DNA of 64,000 nucleotides from Vitellaria paradoxa (GCA_019916065.1 CM034237.1:22527752-22591751); one strand, 5' to 3'. Positions 36,968 to 48,398 are shown, counted from the stretch's first letter. The notes: a model not told the origin generated them from the letters alone. Translations and numbers: made by a program.

Positions 36968-38319
36968 TCAAACTCCTAATCTTTCCCAAGCCTCACCAAA
37001 TGGTTTTAGGAATAAAATATTGTCCTTCGGCCTAAGAGGTACCAAGAATGAGTGTGTTCCTAGTGCAGAGAACACTAGAGAATGCATAGCCTTGTGGGGA
37101 TCCTTGAATCCCAAATATGGCCTAAAGTCATATGCATATGTGAACATGGAATGTGGTTGTGTGTTCTCTAGTATTCCCTCAACACCTAAGAAGTCAATAC
37201 AAACTATCTCTTTGGTCTTCACCACTTTTCCACATGTGTGGTCAGTTTTGGTTAAAACATGTTTAGTTCCCTCAGTAAGATTCTCAGTCGAGGTGACAAC
37301 AAAAGAGGAGAGGTGTGCATCACTCTTAGGCCTGTCTGTTGAACTTTCAAGGGATGATAAAGAAAATTCACTCTTATGAGAGTCCTGTGGAATTGAAGTA
37401 AGAACCCAACCATAATTAGAATCATACTTCCACTCAAATATAGGGGTCTCAACAAATAAGTCATCAAGTGTACTATCCCCAATGAAAATGATATATTATA
37501 AGTGGTCTCAGTGAGTGGTGTGGTAGAACATGATGAAACTAAACTGACTGGCTTAACAGTATGCTCCCCTAAACTTATAGCATCAAAGCTTTCAAAATAA
37601 GTATTAGGACATTCCAAGGTCACCTGAGTTGTCAGGGTGGGACGAGCTTCAAGCTCTGTGGTGCTGTTGGTTGGCATATCCTCTAGACTCTCAACAAATG
37701 AAGTCTCATGCATGTTAGAGTCTGGTGGGAATGAGTCAAAGGGCTCATTCCCTTCACTATCCCAACCATTATCTACATAGTCGCTCCACTCAAGGTCTAA
37801 GGTTTTTGAATTAGGTTTTTCTCGTGCAAGAAACAAAAATGCCTTAGATTTAGCAATTTCAGCTTCATTGAGTGGACGAACATAAGGAGATGCTATGGAC
37901 TCGAACAATGTATCATCTAATGTAGAGTCAATATGTGTGGAAGTCTCAAGTGCACTAGAATCGACTTTTAAGTTAACTTCTTCCCTATGTTGAGTTTGCT
38001 CACAGAGTGACTCAACTTGTGTATTGCTAGATTCAGTAAGCCAATGATCTAGGGGTTCCTCAAACTGGCCCTCGGTGAGTAGAGTGGAGTTAGGACATGC
38101 AATATCTAAGTAATCGGGCTCTACACATACTCTACATTCTAAGGATGGATCATAAGGATCAAGTGAAGTAGGAGTATATGGGACAAGGTTCGTGTGGCTT
38201 TCAAGCGAATGAGGTTCAAAACTAGGTTCATGTTTTTCCCGTGGCTTGGTGTGTTCATAGAGAAATTCAAAAAATGACCATGCCTCTTCTGGAGTAAGGT
38301 CAAGAAATTCCTTACCCAA
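36968..38319 (-). pseudogene. Gag C-terminus with long unrecognised extension (element F)
   Basis: About 450 codons with one frameshift near 37485. The start, GKEFLDLTPEEAWSFFEFLYE, is the C-terminal end of an Athila-type Gag core. What follows is not pol: an acidic, Ser/Thr/Glu-rich region (for example LDLEWSDYVDNGWDSEGNEP) and then a conserved-looking C-terminus (FRPYLGFKDPHKAMHSLVFS, FLVPLRPKDNILFLKPFGEA) ending at 36968. I do not recognise the extension. Its length and mostly open frame suggest it was a real product of a gag-only element. It could act in particle assembly, but nothing in the sequence shows that. Confidence 0.6.
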
Positions 38320-38880
38320 GCTTTTATCAAATGCTCAGTGCAACTCACAAGGTAGAGCATTGTAAAATATGCTTAGAATGTATCCTAATTCTAGTCTATG
38401 ATTTGGGAAAGTTTCTAAAAGGTTTTTAAATCTCTCCCAGCATTTATAAAATACTTCACCCTTCTTGAAACAAAAATTTCTAATTTGAAAGTGGAAGGTG
38501 AAGTTTTGAAAATTGGGGAGAAAAGTTGCAACAAATTATTTTGTAACTCTTCCCAAATATTAATGGACCAAGTAGTGGCACAAAACCAATCATTGGCTAC
38601 TCCGCATAATGATAACGGGAAAAAATTATACTTAAATGTATCATCCATGTAACTATCTGTGCAATATAAACAAATTGACACAAAATGTTGTAAATGAACT
38701 TGGGGTCCACATGTTCAAGTCCATAAAATTTAGGTAGCATAGAAAAGGTTTGTAAGCAAAAATCAATTCCATAAATGTTGCCTAAATAACTAGTGAGTGG
38801 GTGAATGGTGTCTGGTGAATTAGAATTATAAGGAAAAAATCCAAGTTCATTAATTTTAATTTTTTTTAGGAAACAGTAGA
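38320..38880 (-). pseudogene. gag: Broken Gag core of element F
   Basis: Two overlapping frames together give a Gag core: one reads MLPKFYGLEHVDPKF and the next KYNFFPLSLCGVANDWF with TTWSINIWEEL. These correspond to the FHGMDSENPYDHLTRF and FPFSLQDKAARWF segments of Gag in C. At least two frameshifts and a stop near 38337 break it. The start codon is uncertain. Confidence 0.7.
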
Positions 38881-38919
38881 AGAGTAACCTAGAGTTATCC
38901 CAATGAATCAAAACTAAGT

Positions 38920-38937
38920 TCCCCGGCAACGGCGCCA
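38920..38937 (-). other. Element F primer binding site (tRNA-Asp type)
   Basis: The plus strand reads TCCCCGGCAACGGCGCCA, the exact complement of the primer site of C. It lies six bases from the LTR. Confidence 0.92.
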
Positions 38938-38943
38938 AAAACT

Positions 38944-40752
38944 TGACCACTTCTAAATAGTGCGTCTAAACTAACCCCCAAGTGCAAGGGTGTGCGGTGT
39001 AGTTTTAACTCAGTGAGTCTGAGGTCGAATCCACAGGGAACTACCAGACTGAACACTATGGTTTCTAAGTTCTTCTATCTACTGGTTTTGTTTTAAAAGA
39101 CAAGAAAAAAAAAATAAAATAGGTTTTGGGTTTTGAAAAGAGTTGATCAAGTAACTAGCAACCAAATAAAAGTAAATTGCAAAAATTAACTAAACTAGCA
39201 TTCAAGAAATTAAATTACTTTTATTCTAACTAATAGAAAAGCAAGATACAAAATTAAACTAAACTAAAATAATGAAAGCAATGAAACTATGCATTCAAAA
39301 TAATTTTCAAATCTTGATTCAACTTTCAATTCTTGGTAGTTTACTAAATCACAATAGGATGAGTTAAATACTACAATCTAAAGTTCACGTGGAAGGAATA
39401 AATAGATTGGAAAAGATGTCTTCATTTAGGGTTCTTAATTTCCTAATACTCAGTTTTATACTCTCGTTTAGGATTATAAAACCAGAAATATTTTCTAAGA
39501 AAATACTTGGGTTCAAATTTGATTTACGATTTGTTAAAAATATTAAGAAAGTTTTAATCAAAAGTCTTTACCAGTGATTATAGAAAATTTAGTCAAAAAC
39601 TTTTGTTTTTGAAAACTTTTCAAACAAACAAAATCAGATTTGAGTTCAAATCTTATTTTTAGTTCGTCCAAAAATATTAAACAATTTTAATCGAAAACAT
39701 TTACCAGTGATTATAGAGAATATTGTCAAAGGTTTTCGTTTTCGAAAACTTTTGAAACAAACTAAATTAGACTTGAAAGTTGTAGATCCATACACATGAG
39801 TTTTTGCAAACTATGCGAAGGGTCTACACACAGCCCATAGATCATAGTAACCTACCCTTCCTTGATTCGTTGAATCAAGAACTAGGGTTTTACGCTAACA
39901 TAACTTTAAATGAAACAAAATCAACCAACGAATGCACATTTAATGGATCTATTGAATAAAATGAAGAAATAATATTATTAAAATAAAAAACGAGAGCAAA
40001 CGTACTCTGAAATCAAATCTGAAACATAAGAATGAACAATCACTACTGTACGAAGCCTACGTAAACTCCAAAAAGTCTTCAAGACATTCTATGAATATTA
40101 AAAATCTCTAAAAATATCTAAAACTCTAAAAGAGAATGAAAAACTACTAAGCTAGGGCTCTTCCTAAAGTATGTAAAACTGAACTATGGCTCCCCTAGGG
40201 TCGGCCATATAGCAAGGGTTATAAAGAAGTTACAAAGAAACCCTAAAAGACGGAACTAAAAACGCGCGCACCTAGCACGCTATGGTCTCAACCGTTTAGC
40301 AGGGGGTCTAGACCATAGAAACCTTGTTCTTCAAGTTCTGCTTTTGACAACTTTCTGTCTTCAACTTTCAATACAATTTTGACCTTGAAGATGATGTATT
40401 CAAGCTTCGACTAAAACACAAAAGTTGTAACCCTTTGAGTTGTCTTTCCAACCCAAAAGAATCAGGTCAATTTGAATTGTGAGTGAAAAGATATGGTCAA
40501 AATACTGACAAGGTGTCAAGTTGGAAATGCAGCTGCACACTACTTCAACCATCTTGAACTTCAAACCATTTTTTCCTCCTCGGCAGCCACTTTCATTGTT
40601 GTTAATCTCAATTATTTCGCCCTTTTTCCTGTAATTAAGAAAATAAAAACTAAAAGTAATAAAATAATAATAAAACTCCAAAGTTAATTACTTAAATTCA
40701 TCAATGAGCATCAAAATGTGGAGTTTGTAATTGCACTTTTCAAGTGTAATCA
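38944..40752 (-). repeat. Element F 5' LTR (only LTR)
   Basis: On the plus strand it runs from TGACCACTT to AGTGTAATCA, 1809 bases. Its first 100 bases are closely similar to the complement of the end of the C LTR, and its other end has the same ACACTT/AAGTG stem-loop, so the two belong to related subfamilies. A decayed hairpin repeat (ATGGTCT and TCTAGACCAT arms) lies at 40280-40318. Confidence 0.9.
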
Positions 40753-41195
40753 TTGTGTCTTACTAATTACGATTGATTATGATTAAGTTGAAGATGTTAA
40801 CTTACTTGTTATAATAATAATGCATGATTTTGCTTTACATATTATATATGCTATTATGATGCAATGTGAGCACAACTGGATTAGTACTCACTTCCCTACT
40901 GACTTTGTTACAGGAACAAATCCAAAGGACTAGGTGGGCATTTGGTGGGACTAGAAGTGCATAGGTTGTTGCAAGCATTGCATTTTTATTTTCTTAAGTT
41001 AAAATTATATTTGGGATTGTAATATTATTTTTGATTTAGAGATTTATTCAATTGGGTTGTAAAGGCCATAAGGCCTTTGTTTGAGTATAATGGTTATGGG
41101 TTGTGTTGAAGCATTATAACCTGGTAATAGCAGAGGCTTGGTTTAGGTTATGTTATGTTATTATCTTGTGTGGATATTGTTCCAGGGTGGTGAAT
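40753..41195 (+). repeat. Element A 3' LTR, piece 4 of 5
   Basis: It matches the 5' LTR from about 3815 to 4250, including the acceptor-like CAG at 40911-40913. It begins with TTGTG and ends with TGAAT (41191-41195), the target duplication of E. Confidence 0.9.
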
Positions 41196-43640
41196 TGTAA
41201 TACCCCGGACTTTTGTGTTAATGTAAATAGATGGTTATTCATACATTTTGAGGTAATAGTATGTTGGTTAAGTAATATTCATCATTAGTAGTACGTTAGA
41301 GTTGAGAACTTTGAAAGAGGTAAGCCAAACATTCAAGAGTTGGCATTCTGACTTAAGTGTGGGAAGGAAGTACCTTGGGCGCACAAGGTACTATTCCTTG
41401 GTCGCCCATGACTTGGGCACACGGCATGGAACTCATTTGGGCACCCAAGCTACAGTAGAAATGACAGGTATGGTGTGTTTTGACTTGTGCAGCCGAACCC
41501 TCACCCCTACACACCTATAACTAGATAGGGGGATGGAAAAATCTAGAGAATACTGTGGAGGGATTAAAATATAATCAAATATATATATATATATATATAT
41601 ACATGTGGATTAGAAGAGAAGAAAAGTTTTTGAGGTTGGAGAGAGAGGAACCAGGAGAGAAAGAAGAAATAAGGAGAACCGGGAAGAGATTTGGATGGTA
41701 AGTCCTTCTAGGCTTAAGTAAAATCAAATTAACTTTGCAAAGACGCAATTAAGCACTCAAGGAATCCATCTATTTAATTTGTTTGTCATTTCGATCAAAG
41801 AGTGGAGAGATTGAATCCATCAAAGTTGGGAGCTTGAAATGAAGAATCACCCTCTTGTTCTTTATCTTTATTCAACTTGAGGTAGGGATTCTATGCAATA
41901 TTCTCACATATATGATGTGTAACAAGTATTAGAACAACTTTGGAGTAACCATTGCAAGTTTTGATTACATTTATGGAAGAAAATGAGAGTTATATACACA
42001 TATATATGTATGTATTGGTTGATAGAGAGAAAATGATGTTTGATCCATAACTTGGCCTATAGTTGATAAGAACTTATATTGTTGGTTTCTTTTGATGTCT
42101 ATAAGCCTTGTGGTAATGTTAGAAACAAGAAACTTTAAGTATTTTGCCCTAAACTTAGTTAATTTGAGGTTCCAAGTGTGGAGGATAAAAGACCTGGAAA
42201 ACAGAGCATAGAATCTGTAACTTGAACCAAGCTGTGGGTGCATGAGGTAGGAGACAGTTGGGCGCCCACCCCTTGGGTACACGAGACATGGGCGCCCACA
42301 CCTTGGGCGTACAACCTGTTGTTAGTTGGGCACACATCGAGACTAGTTTAGTTTCCAAACTTAGTTTATTTTGGACATTTTATCCTAGGTTCAAAAAGAG
42401 TTTAGTACCATGTTTTTGCATGATGTCTTATTTGTCTAAATGTACGAATTGAATAAGTATTTCATGCCCCAAAATATTAATAAGTATGGTTTACCTTGTG
42501 ATATAAAAGTGCATGAATTGCAATGTGAACTTTTAATGATAAGTGATGGTAAAGGAATTAAACTTTGAATAAGTGAATTGGAAGAAATGAAAACGTGATG
42601 AGTTATATGATGAATTGAAAATGTGGTTATGCATTGTTGGAAAGCATATGATGATGAATGTGAACTAATGGTTAAAGAGAATTGAATGTGTTGAAATGAT
42701 TGATTGTGTGCCAGGGGTCATGGTGGGGTACAGAAATAGGAAGGTTTTTGAGATTACCCTCAGGTTGAAGGTCCCGGAACCTGCACAGGGTTAGGTGTTC
42801 ATGTTGGTGGGTTAGTAGCCCATAACATGACGTGTGTATTGGCTCTTCGTGGCCCTAGACTACAATCCTAAACGACGACATTCAGTTTATCATTTCCGTT
42901 GGGTCTCAACCCATAAAAGATGATGTTGTATGTGTACCCACCCCTGATGACTTGTGTGGAATGATTGTGTGGTTAAATGATGAATAAGTGATAATGTGAA
43001 TATGAGATGTGCTTGGATTACAAGATAGGAAAATCTCATAACGTGAAATAATTGGAATTAAATGTTATATTATGATAATGTTGACTAGTGACATGCTTTT
43101 ACTTAACTTGGTTACTTGTTGATGTTGACGTTATATTATGGCTTATATAATATGTTGATGTATGTACATATAAATGAATATAAACATGCATGTGTTGGTT
43201 ACGTACCATATATGTTTGTATGTGGCATCATGGGCACAAGTGGACCCGTGCTTATGCCCTACAGATTTTGTTGCAGGAACAAACCATAATAATCAGGTGG
43301 GCTAATGGGGCTGGAATAGAAGTGCATTTGCATGAGCCATCCAAACATAGCAAAATTTTTTGTTACTTAAGTTAAATTTTCGTTTTAGGTTGTAATATTA
43401 AATTGAGAGACTTATTCAATTTGGTTATAAAGGCCCTAAGGCCTATGTAATGCTTTACTGGGAAGGATATTGTGGGAGTTTGAGGCTTGGCACTAGCCGA
43501 GGCTAATTATATGTTATCTTAACACATGTCATGGCTCATCCAGGAGTTGTTGCGCTACTCTGATCATGGGATGGTAGTGTTAGTGCATGTTGTGTGTGTT
43601 TATCACTCACCCCTCGGGTCACGAGACTCGGGGCGTGACA
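41196..43640 (+). repeat. Element E left LTR (probably a solo-LTR product)
   Basis: 2445 bases from TGTAATACC to GCGTGACA. It matches 60752-63169. It holds a donor-like GTAAGT (41698-41703), an acceptor-like CAG (43274-43276), a hairpin block (about 42711-42953), GC-rich clusters near 41376-41455 and 42238-42345, and a (TA)n run near 41578-41601. What follows is flank sequence instead of a primer site, so this LTR is not directly joined to the interior. Confidence 0.9.
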
Positions 43641-43800
43641 TTAATGGCTCTGATTAGGGTATAGTTAGTTAGAGCATGGTTTATATGTTAAATCACTCGC
43701 CCCTCCAGTCACAAGATCTAGGGCATGACACCAAAATTTATAGTTCTCAATAGATAGTGTTGTTAAAATCGATTAACTACCAACTGTTAAATTTCTCGTG
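43641..43800 (+). repeat. Duplicated right flank of E (end of A LTR plus outside DNA)
   Basis: These 160 bases match 63170-63330 with roughly nine differences by eye. They comprise the TGAAT-type duplication (here TTAAT), the last 90 bases of the A 3' LTR (ending GGCATGACA at 43731) and about 70 bases of sequence from beyond A. Such sequence cannot belong to E. Confidence 0.9.
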
Positions 43801-43912
43801 TCGTGGCTCATCCAGGAGTTGTTGTGCTGCTCTGATCATGGGATGGTAGTGTTAGTGCATGCTACATGTGTTTATCACTCACCTCTCGGGTCACCAGACT
43901 CGGGGTGTGATA
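43801..43912 (+). repeat. Second LTR tail of element E
   Basis: It repeats the last 112 bases of the E LTR (43529-43640). It starts at a short match between flank and LTR around GTC(A/G)T and ends GTGTGATA, with the terminal CA changed to TA. The primer site follows directly, so this is the LTR end truly joined to the interior. Confidence 0.9.
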
Positions 43913-43915
43913 GGT

Positions 43916-43927
43916 TGGTATCAGAGC
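43916..43927 (+). other. Element E primer binding site
   Basis: TGGTATCAGAGC lies three bases after the second LTR tail, matching initiator methionine tRNA as in A, B and D. Confidence 0.9.
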
Positions 43928-44039
43928 CTAGGTCAGAATACCTAGGGACATGGGAAGTCTTGCATCTCATATTGTATGCTTAAATAGTATTTAACTGAAT
44001 TTAACCTTAGAATTTATATGGTCTTGTTTAAAATTTTAG

Positions 44040-44477
44040 ATGGGAATGGAAAAATGGGAGATCAGTAATACCAAAGCCCAATCAATTGAGGAAGAAATTG
44101 TGTGGCTAGATGATGATATTTTTACCCAAGTAACAACCAAGGGTTTACTTAAAACTCAACCTCAGAACGTGTTAGGAGATATAGCAGGGATAAACTTGGT
44201 ACTAGCAGCAGTAGGTCAGCAAATGGTATCCTATTATGGGGTGCCATATTCAATTTCATATCCAACACACTACCCGTATCAGTATATGATGCCTTATCAG
44301 GTACCTTACCAGTTTCAGATCGCATATCTAGTGATAGTAGTACAGACTGTGACTGTGACTGTACCTACTCCTTTAGCAAATCCAGCCTTGACATTAGATA
44401 TAGTAACAGAACCAAACCCAAGCAGTCAAGGTACTAGTTCACAGGAAGTTAGCACTAGCATCTGGGAGATAGGTTAA
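44040..44477 (+). CDS. Unrecognised 145-codon ORF in the leader of element E
   Basis: An open frame between primer site and gag. The N-terminal half is acidic (SIEEEIVWLDDDIF). The middle is Tyr/Pro-rich (YYGVPYSISYPTHYPYQYMM), followed by a Val/Thr-rich stretch and a Ser/Gln-rich end. I recognise no domain. It has more than ten Gln codons yet no stop, while the downstream gag has about 18 stops. That could reflect chance, captured sequence or a real small leader protein. Translation is not supported by anything else here. Confidence 0.3.
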   Translation: MGMEKWEISNTKAQSIEEEIVWLDDDIFTQVTTKGLLKTQPQNVLGDIAGINLVLAAVGQQMVSYYGVPYSISYPTHYPYQYMMPYQVPYQFQIAYLVIVVQTVTVTVPTPLANPALTLDIVTEPNPSSQGTSSQEVSTSIWEIG

Positions 44478-44941
44478 AGTTCTAGCAATGAGGAGGATCA
44501 TCTGTGAGGAGTATATGGAAGCCGTCATAGACTGGGATATATATATTACAAATGCCCTAGGCAATGAATTGAGAGTTGTACTTACTATGGCAGGAGCAGG
44601 CACACTCGTAGCTTTTGCCTTTATCATAAAATTTGGAATGTAAAATGTGAACGAAAAATTTTGGAAAGCTGGTTCCCTTAGTGGTAATCGGAGTGGCTAT
44701 TAGTCTAATGACTAGTGTTATGTTACGTACTCTTGCAATTCTAGTGAATAGAATAACTTGAGACTTTGTAATGTTGGAACTCCTATTGTTGTTTGAATGG
44801 ATAAATGATGGTGTTATTATATTGTACCTTCATGAATGTATCGAATTGTTATTTTATTGTTAGACGAAGTTCTGTTGTATCAAGATCTCAGATGTTGATT
44901 TAATCTTATTATTTTAGTACCTTATTATATTTTTAGATAAA

Positions 44942-46421
44942 ATGCCACCACGTGAAATGGGGGTTAGAGGCCGAGGCTGGGGCAGAGGAAGAGGACAGGG
45001 AGATGCACCTGTTCAATAGGAATAGGAAACACATCATAGTACAGTGGTTGAGGCACAGCCTGGTACACAGCAGAATATTTCAAGAGGGGAGGAGGTGCAG
45101 TCGAGGGCACCATAGATTCAGTAACCTATAACTATGGACGCTGGGGCAGTGTTACAACAATTGGCAGTAGCTATGGCTGCAATAGTAGAAAGGGCTCGAG
45201 TTGGACCCTAATCACAAATGCAGGTCGATTCCACTATTTTGGAAAAATTTAGGAGGACGAAACCTCCAACTTATAAGGGAGTGGCTGACACGGATGTGGC
45301 TGAACAGTTCCTAGAGGAATGTGAAAAGATATTAGTAGCAATGGAGATAACTGATCCTTCTACTCGTATTATGTTGACTACCTTTTAGCTAGTGGGAAGA
45401 GCATCAGCTTGGTGGTCTAGTTTGAAGGACACGGGAGGATCAGAGGGTCTCACTTAGGAAAGAATTAAGGAGAGGTTCAGAGATCATTTCTTCCCTCAAT
45501 CTTTGAGAGATGCTAAGAGGGAGGAATTTGCTGGGTTAATATAAGGGACCATGACAGTGTTGGAGTACGAAAGGAAATTCTTAGATTTATCAAAGTATGT
45601 ACCCGAGTTGATCACCACTACTCATTTGAAGTGCAAAAGATTTGAAAGGGGACTGAGACCGACTTTGAGAAACAAAATAGTGTTGCTAGGGTTGGAAGAT
45701 TATGAAACTTTGATTAATCGAGCAATAACAGTGGAAAGGGATTTGAATGAGAGCAAAAACATTTATGAAAGTAGATATAGTAAGAATACGGGGACTCAAT
45801 AAGAAGAAGTCAGTAGAAAAATGTTTAAGAGTAGTTTATCAGCCCCATAGATTCAGTTGTCATACCAGGATAGTATGGCACCCACACCAATAGGGAGATG
45901 AGGAGGGACATCTCGAAGGTGAGTTGTATGTTTTAACTGCAGACAGGAGGGCCACAAAAGCATCGAGTGTTCCAAAAGTAAAAAATAGATTGAATTAGCA
46001 GGATTGATAAGAAGTGGGCAGACTGGAGAAAATAGAGTGTGTTATGGATGTGGAGAGATGGGGCATATTCAAAAGTTTTGCCCTCAAAATTAAAGAAGAT
46101 CACGAGGAAGGATAGTACAACCCAGGTAGTTATTACAGGGAAACTGTCCATTGACCTCCCAATCAGTACAGTAGCAGTACAAACAGAGGAGTGTCCCACA
46201 AAGGACTATGCAAATTGGAACATCACAGTAGCCGAGGATGAACTCACAAGGATAGAGATTTGGTAGATCTCAGAATGTTCAAGTGCAGGGCAGAGTGTTT
46301 GCAGTGGCACAACAGGAGGCTCCAGCTGAGCCCATGGTGACCAGAGGTATTTTTCTTGTCTATTCATCCAATGCTACTGTACTTTTAGACACGAGAGCAT
46401 CTCATTCATTTATTGCTGCAT
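44942..46421 (+). pseudogene. gag: Decayed Gag and protease start of element E
   Basis: One frame runs from MPPREMGVRGRGWGRGRGQG with about 18 in-frame stops but no obvious frameshift until about 46421. The Gag core (about 45250-45800) has KPPTYKGVADTDVAEQFLEE, ASAWWSSLKD, FRDHFFPQSLRDAKREEF and LEYERKFLDLSKYVPEL. Two zinc knuckles follow: CFNCRQEGHKSIEC (about 45927) and CYGCGEMGHIQKFC (about 46039). The protease active site at 46388-46396 reads Asp-Thr-Arg where Asp-Ser/Thr-Gly is expected, a G to A change that should abolish activity. The element is a chromovirus by overall similarity. Confidence 0.85.
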
Positions 46422-47997
46422 ATTTGCATCTGCCTTGGGGATAGATGTTAGCCCTTTGGAATTATTTTTATATGTGGAGACACCTATAGTAGGATTCTCC
46501 TCTTTAACCCAAGTATGTAAAGGGTGTGAACTAAGGACAATGGATTTTTTTGATGGGTGAGAAATTGTCTCAACTTTTGATTTGATTGTACTAGAAATGA
46601 GGGGTTTTGATATCATACTTGGGATGGATTGGCTTATATCCTACCAAGCTATGATCAACTATCATAAGCGTAAGGTAACCTTATCTACGCTGGAGGGAGA
46701 TCAGATTCATTTCTTTACGAACCGGTTTGAAATGCGAGAATTGTCGCTTTTAAATGATCGTGGAAAGAATAAATTATGCAGTTTATTTGCTTGCATGGTT
46801 ATAGAAGGAAAGGGTGAAGAACAAAGAATTGGGCTGCCTAAAGTTGTGAATGAATTTCTCAAAATGTTCCCAGAAGAGATATCAAGGTTACCACGTGAAT
46901 GGGAAGTAGAGTTTTGCATTGACTTGATCCCAAGTATAGAACCTATCTCAATTCCACCTTATAGGTTAGCACCAGCAGAGTTAGCAGAATTGAAAACACA
47001 AATAGAGGAGTTGCTAGCTAAAAGATTCATCAAGCCGAGTACATTACCTTGGGGTGCACCGGTGCCATTTGCAGTCAAGAAAGATAAGACGTTGAGAATG
47101 TGTATCGATTACAGGAAATTAAACAAGGTGACCATTAAGAATAGATATCCATTGCCAAGAATCGATGATTTATTTGATCAATTGAAGGGATCGTTGGTGT
47201 TTTCGAAGATTGATCTACGATCTGGGTACCACCAAATGAGGATAAGAGAAGAAGACATTTCAAAAACGACATTCAGAACTCAGTATGGTCATTACGAGTT
47301 TCTAGTTATGCCTTTTAGTTTGACAATTGCACCGGTAGTCTTTATGGACTTGGTGAATTGAGTTTTCAAAGATTATTTGGATAAATTCGTAGTGGTGTTT
47401 ACAGACGATGTCTTGGTGTATTCTAAGTCAGAAGAAGAACATGAGAAACATCTGAGGATGGTGTTACAAAGGCTAAAGGATCATCAATTATATGTTAAGT
47501 CGAGCAAATGTGAATTTTGGCTTAGAGAAGTCAAGTTTTTCGGATATGTTGTATCTAACGAAAGGGTAGTAGTAGATCCGTCCAAAATTGAAGATATTTT
47601 GGAATGGTCCTAACCAAAGTTCGTATTTGAGATTCGTAGTTTCCTTGGATAGGCAGGATACTACAGAAGGTTTGTTCTAGATTTTTTCAGATTGGCTGCC
47701 CCATTGACCAGATTAACCCAAAAGGGGGTCAAATTCGAGTAGAATGATGCATATGAAAGTTCATTTCAAGAGATAAAAAGAAGACTAACCATTGCACCAG
47801 TACTAGTTATCCTAGAGAGGGGAGCCGGTTACTTGGTATATTGTGATGCATCATGGGAAGGATTTGGATGTGTTCATGTATAGAATGGACAGGTGGTAGC
47901 CCATGGTTCTAGACAATTGAAGAATCGTGAGAAGAATTATCCAGTGTATGATTTGGAACTGGTAGTAGTAATCTTTGCTTTGAAAAATTGGAGGCAC
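46422..47997 (+). pseudogene. pol: Decayed protease end, RT and RNase H start of element E
   Basis: After a frameshift near 46421 this frame holds the protease end ([20 protein letters not shown]) and RT with [39 protein letters not shown] and [14 protein letters not shown]. The family Gly-Leu-Thr-Asn is altered to Ser-Leu-Thr-Ile there. The catalytic box at about 47397-47411 reads [10 protein letters not shown]. Stops at 47359-47361 and 47611-47613, and several more before 47990, sit where Arg, Gln or Trp is expected. RNase H begins near 47830 (VYCDASWEGFG) and is cut by element D at GGCAC (47993-47997). It resumes at 58998. Confidence 0.88.
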
Positions 47998-48382
47998 TAT
48001 AATACCCCAGATTTCTTATTAATATAAGTATATGGTTCTTGATATATTTTGGAAGTTAAGATATGTTAATTTAGTGATATGGATCATTTATGGTGTTTTG
48101 GAGTTGAAAACTTTGAGGGAAATGGGTTATGCAGTCAAAGGTAGCATTTTGGCCAAGTGCTGGAAAATGGGAGGGGAACCTTGGGCGCCCACCTGAAAAG
48201 AGCTTGTGCGCCCAAGGTCTTGGGCGCCCACCTGAAAAGTGCTTGGGTGCCCAAGGCACAGTGGTTTTCACAGATAAGTGTTTTTCTGCATTTTCCAGCC
48301 GAGCCTTACCCTATTAGCACCTATACCTAGCTAGGGGTGAGGGGAGACCTGAGAATCACTATTGAGGGACTTTAAAATATTG

Positions 48383-48398
48383 TTTTATATATATATTT
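48383..48398 (+). promoter_or_regulatory. TATA-like box of the D LTR
   Basis: TTTTATATATATATTT precedes a GAGAGA tract by about 20 bases and lies about 130 bases before the splice-donor-like site. The 3' LTR has the same layout at 56324-56339, and B has (TA)n in the equivalent place. Confidence 0.5.

Larger units (their letters stand above)
35663..40752 (-). mobile_element. Element F: pol-less Athila-related element with one LTR
   Basis: A 5.1 kb minus-strand element between two copies of TTGTG (35658-35662 and 40753-40757). The right end is a complete 5' LTR (38944-40752), followed leftward by the tRNA-Asp-type primer site, a broken gag, a long unrecognised ORF and 3' untranslated sequence related to C. 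No protease, RT or integrase is present. The left end has no LTR: the element stops in a T-rich run (A-rich on its own strand) directly at the target duplication. Either the 3' LTR was deleted at a microhomology, or the copy integrated with one LTR. Confidence 0.85.

Noticed and set aside
43641..43731. A separate solo LTR fragment of A inside E
   Set aside because: The sequence continues past the LTR end into the same outside DNA found at 63260-63330, so it is part of the flank duplication rather than an independent fragment.
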